Part shown: in pieces, positions 14,145-17,376 of the stretch | How the letters are laid out: each line of letters opens with the position of its first letter | Position numbering within the stretch: the first letter of the stretch is position 1 | Source: S012-113 sp039714715 | GTDB lineage: Bacteria > Bacteroidota > Bacteroidia > Cytophagales > Cyclobacteriaceae | NCBI GenBank assembly: GCA_039714715.1 | Contig: JBDLIU010000074.1 | Coordinates: 1 to 17,376, forward strand | Length of the DNA: 17,376 nt | Direction: 5' to 3' | Program-made: the position numbers and the translations under genes | The notes under the pieces: generated by a model | Told to the model about the DNA's origin: nothing | Seen by the model: the letters and a program-made list of their open reading frames with translations, nothing else | Databases searched by the model: none

Positions 14145-14723
14145 ATGAACTATATCGCAAAAGTGGCTGGTGATTATTTGCATTGGCCACTTTTTTTTGT
14201 TTTAGTATTTATAACATTCTCTTGTGATGAACAGTTGAGCGAGGATGCAGAAAAAACTCTATATAGTGGTCCACTGCGTACAATTAATGATGCGGAGATA
14301 GTCCATTCAGATTCGGGCAGGCTGAAAGCTAAAATTATCGCTAAACAAGTGCTCAACTTTCAGAATGAAGACAGGGAGGCTCCCGATGGCTTATTTATTA
14401 CATTTTTTGAAAAGGATGGAGCAAAATCAGCTACACTGGAGGCTGATTACGCCTACTATACAAAAGAGAAGAAAATATGGAAAGCACAGGGTAATGTTAT
14501 TATTCGTAATATGAAAAATGAAGAAACATTAAAAACAGAAGAACTGTTTTGGGACCCTCAAACCGGTGATGTAAGTACAGAAAAATTTGTTAAAATTGAA
14601 ACTCCGGAAGAAATTATTACAGGAACAGGATTAGATGCAAAACAAGACTTTTCTTCCTGGTCACTTAAACATCCGGAAGGTATATTTGTAATTGAAGATG
14701 AAGAAGGATCAGACGACCTCTAA
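14145..14723 (+). CDS. lptC: LptC-family LPS export protein (probable lipoprotein)
   Basis: LptC relays lipopolysaccharide from the LptBFG transporter towards LptA in the periplasm. The 192 residues start with a hydrophobic segment ending FITFSC, with Cys27 as a probable lipidation site; proteobacterial LptC is instead anchored by a helix. After YSGPLRTINDAEIVHSDSGR comes the family fold of beta strands: LKAKIIAKQVLNFQ, LEADYAYYTKEKKIWKAQGN, VIIRNMKNEETLKTEELFWD, and the tail region GTGLDAKQDFSSWSLK typical of LptC/OstA-like domains. Codons 6-16 contain a terminator-like hairpin, listed separately. It is third in the operon, six bases after the TPR gene, and overlaps the next gene by 26 bases. 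Confidence 0.87.
   Translation: MNYIAKVAGDYLHWPLFFVLVFITFSCDEQLSEDAEKTLYSGPLRTINDAEIVHSDSGRLKAKIIAKQVLNFQNEDREAPDGLFITFFEKDGAKSATLEADYAYYTKEKKIWKAQGNVIIRNMKNEETLKTEELFWDPQTGDVSTEKFVKIETPEEIITGTGLDAKQDFSSWSLKHPEGIFVIEDEEGSDDL
14160..14198 (+). terminator. Terminator-like hairpin inside the start of lptC
   Basis: AAAGTGGCTGGTG (14160-14172), loop ATTATTTG, CATTGGCCACTTT (14181-14193): 13 continuous pairs including three G-U. It runs into eight Ts (14191-14198). It begins 15 bases into the lptC coding sequence. The shape is that of an intrinsic terminator or attenuator. It may also reflect coding for a Phe-rich membrane segment (CCA CTT TTT TTT), so function is uncertain. Confidence 0.45.
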
Positions 14724-14946
14724 TAGAAAACGGATAGATATTGTTATTCTATCATTAAGTATTGTTGCACTCATTGTAGCTATTCACCAAACTGTAACGA
14801 ATGGGTTTGGTGAGTCTTACTGGATTTATATGATTTCAATTTCATTGATTTTGTATCATCAGGTAAGAAGAGCAAAGAAAAAACAAGAAGACAGTCAGCC
14901 AAAATTAAACAGGCGTGCCAAACGGTATATGGATCGACATGGTTGA
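14698..14946 (+). CDS. Small membrane protein with two predicted helices
   Basis: An 82-residue protein read from ATG 14698 (MKKDQTTSNRKR); an in-frame TTG at 14692 would add two residues. The N-terminus is basic, followed by hydrophobic segments at about 14-30 (DIVILSLSIVALIVAI) and 41-55 (YWIYMISISLILYHQ), then a strongly basic C-terminal tail (RRAKKKQ, NRRAKRYMDRHG). Both ends are positive, which suggests both face the cytoplasm. It overlaps lptC by 26 bases and the following CorC-type gene by eight, so translational coupling is likely. No known domain recognised. The tight overlaps on both sides argue that it is a real gene. Confidence 0.7.
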   Translation: MKKDQTTSNRKRIDIVILSLSIVALIVAIHQTVTNGFGESYWIYMISISLILYHQVRRAKKKQEDSQPKLNRRAKRYMDRHG

Positions 14947-16228
14947 GAGCACTGATGTTTATATTATCGTTATTACCTTACTTTTTTCAGCCTTTTTTTC
15001 AGGCATCGAAATAGCTTTTATTTCTGCAAACAAGCTTCAAATTGAAGTACAGGCCAAGGACAAAAACATCATTAGTAAAATACTTTCCGGCTTTGTTCAC
15101 AACCAGGATAAATTTTTAAGCACAACCCTTATCGGAAACAATATTGCCCTGGTGCTTTATGGTATTTTTATGGCCAGGTTACTGGTGCCCATATTGGAAG
15201 AGGCAACACCAGCAGCCTTAAGTGGCCCTATTGTTCTGCTGATTGAACAAACTGTTATCGCAACATTGCTGGTATTAATAACAGCAGAGTTTTTGCCTAA
15301 AAGTTTGTTTATAATAAATCCTAATAAAGTACTTCGGGCATTAGCCATACCAATGCAGATCATGTATTATGTGCTTTACCTGGCTACTTTATTAATTACC
15401 GGACTCTCCAGGCTGGTAATTGTTAAGCTTCTGAAATTAAAATATGACAACTCTAAACCAGTCTATGGGCTAACAGATCTCAATAATTATATCAAGCGTA
15501 TTTCCAAGACCAAGAAAGAAGAGGATAAATTAGGTGAAGCTATAGTTGATATTGATGAACAAATATTTTCGAATGCCTTGGAATTTAAATCCCTGAAGGT
15601 TCGGGACTGTATGATTCCCAGGACCGAGATAACAGCTATAGATATCACAGAAGATAATATTAATGACCTGAAATCAGCATTTGTTGAAAGTGGCCATTCT
15701 AAGATCCTGGTTTATAATGAGACGATTGATGATATAATAGGTTATTGTTATGCATTAAAGTTATTTAAGAAGCCAACTGACATCAATACTATTATAAAGG
15801 ACATTATGTTGGTGCCTGAAAGCATGAGTGCTCGTGATTTGATGATGAAGTTTATCTCTGAGGGGCGAAGCATTGCTGTAGTTGTAGACGAATATGGGGG
15901 TACTTCGGGATTGATTAGCATAGAAGATATCATAGAAGAAATAATTGGGGAGATCGAAGATGAGCATGATACAGAGCAACTGTTGGAAGAAAAGATTGAT
16001 AGTAAAACATACCATCTGAGTGCAAGGCTGGAGATTGATTACCTTAACGAACGCTATAACTGGCAATTGACAGAAGGGGAATATGAAACCTTGGGGGGAT
16101 TGATACTGTCAATTACTGAGAATATTCCGAAAGTGGGTGAAACAGTAAAAATAGACGATTATAGTATCAATATCATGTCTATTGAAGATAACCGGATCAA
16201 GTCTGTCGAATTAAGAATTGGACCCTGA
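14939..16228 (+). CDS. CorC/HlyC-family (GldE-like) membrane protein with CBS pair
   Basis: A 429-residue protein from ATG 14939; the frame extends to a GTG at 14915, but the internal ATG gives the usual short N-terminus before the first helix. DUF21 (CNNM) membrane domain: about 5-195, with FFSGIEIAFISANK (19-32) and LITAEFLPKSLF (113-124). CBS pair: about 220-340, with MIPRTEI (225-231) and VVVDEYGGTSGLISIED (314-330). Transporter-associated CorC_HlyC domain: about 350-429. Relatives are described as haemolysin-like, magnesium/cobalt-efflux or gliding-motility (GldE) proteins; sequence alone does not choose between these. Last gene of the envelope operon, coupled to the small membrane protein. 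Confidence 0.88.
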   Translation: MVESTDVYIIVITLLFSAFFSGIEIAFISANKLQIEVQAKDKNIISKILSGFVHNQDKFLSTTLIGNNIALVLYGIFMARLLVPILEEATPAALSGPIVLLIEQTVIATLLVLITAEFLPKSLFIINPNKVLRALAIPMQIMYYVLYLATLLITGLSRLVIVKLLKLKYDNSKPVYGLTDLNNYIKRISKTKKEEDKLGEAIVDIDEQIFSNALEFKSLKVRDCMIPRTEITAIDITEDNINDLKSAFVESGHSKILVYNETIDDIIGYCYALKLFKKPTDINTIIKDIMLVPESMSARDLMMKFISEGRSIAVVVDEYGGTSGLISIEDIIEEIIGEIEDEHDTEQLLEEKIDSKTYHLSARLEIDYLNERYNWQLTEGEYETLGGLILSITENIPKVGETVKIDDYSINIMSIEDNRIKSVELRIGP

Positions 16229-16260
16229 GTCAATTAGGAATAATAAAAAAAGTAGTCTTT

Positions 16261-16290
16261 TAATATTGCCTGCCAGGCAAAGTAATATTA
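16261..16290. repeat. Hairpin with TGCCTGCCAGGCA core
   Basis: TAATATT (16261-16267) pairs with AATATTA (16284-16290), and the inner TTGCC (16266-16270) with GGCAA (16276-16280) offers an alternative pairing. It starts 32 bases after the CorC-type gene. No T-run follows, so I list it as a palindromic repeat or mRNA 3'-end structure, not as a terminator. Confidence 0.4.
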
Positions 16291-16343
16291 AGCACTTCAA
16301 TTACTTCATTCTATACCACTGATAAAAATGTCCGATGACACTT

Positions 16344-16372
16344 TTTGGTTTAGCTATAAGTGTCTATTTTTG
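16344..16372 (+). promoter_or_regulatory. Promoter of the peptidylprolyl isomerase gene, with flanking dyad
   Basis: TTTG (16344-16347), a 17-base spacer and a perfect TATTTTTG (16365-16372). The inverted repeat GACACTT (16337-16343) and AAGTGTC (16358-16364) brackets the -33 box and ends right against the -7 box, a position where a bound regulator would block polymerase. The leader to ATG 16480 would be about 100 bases, in which I see no known RNA motif. Confidence 0.55.
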
Positions 16373-16479
16373 CGGTCTTTAAATAATTACGCATTTTAGA
16401 AAGTCAGACTGCGGAATAAGATTTAGTGTGAAAGAGTCGCTGCGAGAATGGCTTAGCATAACATAAAAATATTGCTGAT

Positions 16480-17376
16480 ATGGCATTAATGAATACACTT
16501 AGGAACAAAATGGGCAAAGTTGTAGTTGGAATGATTTCAATAGCCATTTTGTCATTTGTGCTTACTGATTTATTGGGAGGACAGAATTCTATTTTTCTTA
16601 GAGGGGATGACAGGACAGTAGGAGAGATAGCGGGAGATGATGTTGATATTGAAGAATACAACAAGCTGGTCGAGACAATGAAGATCAACTATCGTAACCA
16701 ATTTGGTCGCAGCCCGGGAGAAATGGAAGAGCGCTCTTTGAGAGATCAGGCGTGGCAATATCTGATAGTAGAAAAAGCATTCACAAAAATATTTGAAGAA
16801 GCAGGTGTAGTAGTTGGGGATGAAGAACTGTTTGACATGGTTCAGGGTAAGAATATCAGCCCTGATATTCAACAGATTTTTATGAATCCTCAAACGGGTC
16901 AGTTTGATAAAGAGCGCCTTGTTCAAACAATCGCTCAACTAAATCAAACACGTGAAGGAAGAGCACAGTGGGCTGATTTTGAAAGAAACCTGATTCCTGG
17001 CAGACTTAGAATCAAGTATGATAACCTGTTGGTAAAAACAAGTATTGCTTCAAAACAGGAAGCAGAAAGAGAATACCAGACCCAAACTGCTATTGCAGAG
17101 GCTAAATACCTGCATGTACCATTTTATGCTGTTCCGGATTCTTCTATAGAGGTTACAGATTCTGAACTTAAAAAATATATATCAGAACATTCGGATGACT
17201 ATAAAGTAAACTGGGCCAGGTCAGTAAAATATGTGACCTTCTCAATTGTATCTTCACCTGAAGATTCTTTATCGTACAGAGAAGAGCTAAGGGGTTTAAA
17301 GGAAGAAATGATTGCATCAGAAGATGATTCTGTCTATGCCAGTGTAATTTCTGATAAGGCTCCATATTTTGAAGAG
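16480..17376 (+). CDS. PpiD/SurA-type peptidylprolyl isomerase, 5' part (3' end outside window)
   Basis: The frame is open from ATG 16480 to the window edge, 299 residues. It starts MALMNTLRNKMGKVVVGMIS, with one membrane helix at about 13-33, then ASN/Asp-rich loop GGQNSIFLRGDD and IAGDDVDIEEYNKLVETMK. This is the typical opening of membrane-anchored periplasmic foldases of this phylum. The helical chaperone part (SurA_N-like) covers about 50-200, with NPQTGQFDKERLVQTIAQLN (about 142-161) as a family mark. The parvulin isomerase domain would lie beyond the window, so catalytic residues cannot be checked. It has its own promoter after the LptC/CorC operon, fitting a role in outer-membrane protein folding. 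Confidence 0.87.
   Translation, partial: MALMNTLRNKMGKVVVGMISIAILSFVLTDLLGGQNSIFLRGDDRTVGEIAGDDVDIEEYNKLVETMKINYRNQFGRSPGEMEERSLRDQAWQYLIVEKAFTKIFEEAGVVVGDEELFDMVQGKNISPDIQQIFMNPQTGQFDKERLVQTIAQLNQTREGRAQWADFERNLIPGRLRIKYDNLLVKTSIASKQEAEREYQTQTAIAEAKYLHVPFYAVPDSSIEVTDSELKKYISEHSDDYKVNWARSVKYVTFSIVSSPEDSLSYREELRGLKEEMIASEDDSVYASVISDKAPYFEE

Noticed and set aside
14915..14938. GTG 14915 as the start of the CorC-type gene
   Set aside because: It would increase the overlap with the upstream small gene and add a non-conserved segment; ATG 14939 fits the family N-terminus.
16570..16938. 122-codon minus-strand open frame
   Set aside because: Antisense to the peptidylprolyl isomerase coding region, which has clear family features; no support for a separate gene.

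Overview
The window looks like an ordinary chromosomal stretch from a member of the Bacteroidota, most likely the Cytophagales. This is inference from three things. Protein families and gene order are typical of that phylum (DUF721-recF and TPR-ribH neighbours; an outer-membrane protein, TPR, lptC, CorC, peptidylprolyl isomerase series). Most transcription units have a Bacteroidota-type -7 box (TAnnTTTG). Clear Shine-Dalgarno sequences are scarce. I see no phage, IS, CRISPR, tRNA or rRNA.

Layout. 2-853: 3' part of serS. 854-1242: repeat debris, one copy of a three-hairpin REP-like repeat, and a probable promoter. 1243-1385: a SAM-I riboswitch with a well-formed intrinsic terminator. 1430-5282: the operon it controls, metZ, a metX-rhodanese fusion and a stand-alone ThrA-like aspartate kinase, with junctions of a few bases. 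5275-6703 (minus strand): recF and a DUF721/DciA-like gene, converging on the kinase. 6704-6793: a divergent promoter region. 6794-9303: pdhA, a membrane-anchored TPR protein with its terminator, and ribH. 9304-9619: a second copy of the REP-like repeat. 9620-11158 (minus strand): an NhaD/CitMHS-type ion antiporter. 11538-16228: an envelope operon (outer-membrane protein, TPR protein, lptC, a small two-helix membrane protein, a CorC/HlyC-family protein). 16480 to the end: the 5' part of a PpiD/SurA-type peptidylprolyl isomerase with its own promoter.

How the genes work together. The riboswitch operon covers aspartate phosphorylation, homoserine activation and sulfur insertion to make homocysteine. 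S-adenosylmethionine, made from methionine, would terminate its transcription. The sulfurtransferase domain fused to MetX is the most interesting protein-level feature. The right-hand cluster serves outer-membrane biogenesis: LPS export (LptC), an envelope chaperone/isomerase, and a probable outer-membrane barrel.

I did not find a convincing new defence or mobile system. The better leads are the MetX-rhodanese fusion, the aspartate kinase without a homoserine dehydrogenase domain and with an altered second ACT domain, the repeats with different inserts in one hairpin, and a terminator-like hairpin inside the first codons of lptC. Several start codons were revised from the longest reading frame (aspartate kinase, TPR protein, antiporter, two-helix protein, CorC); the reasons are in each entry.
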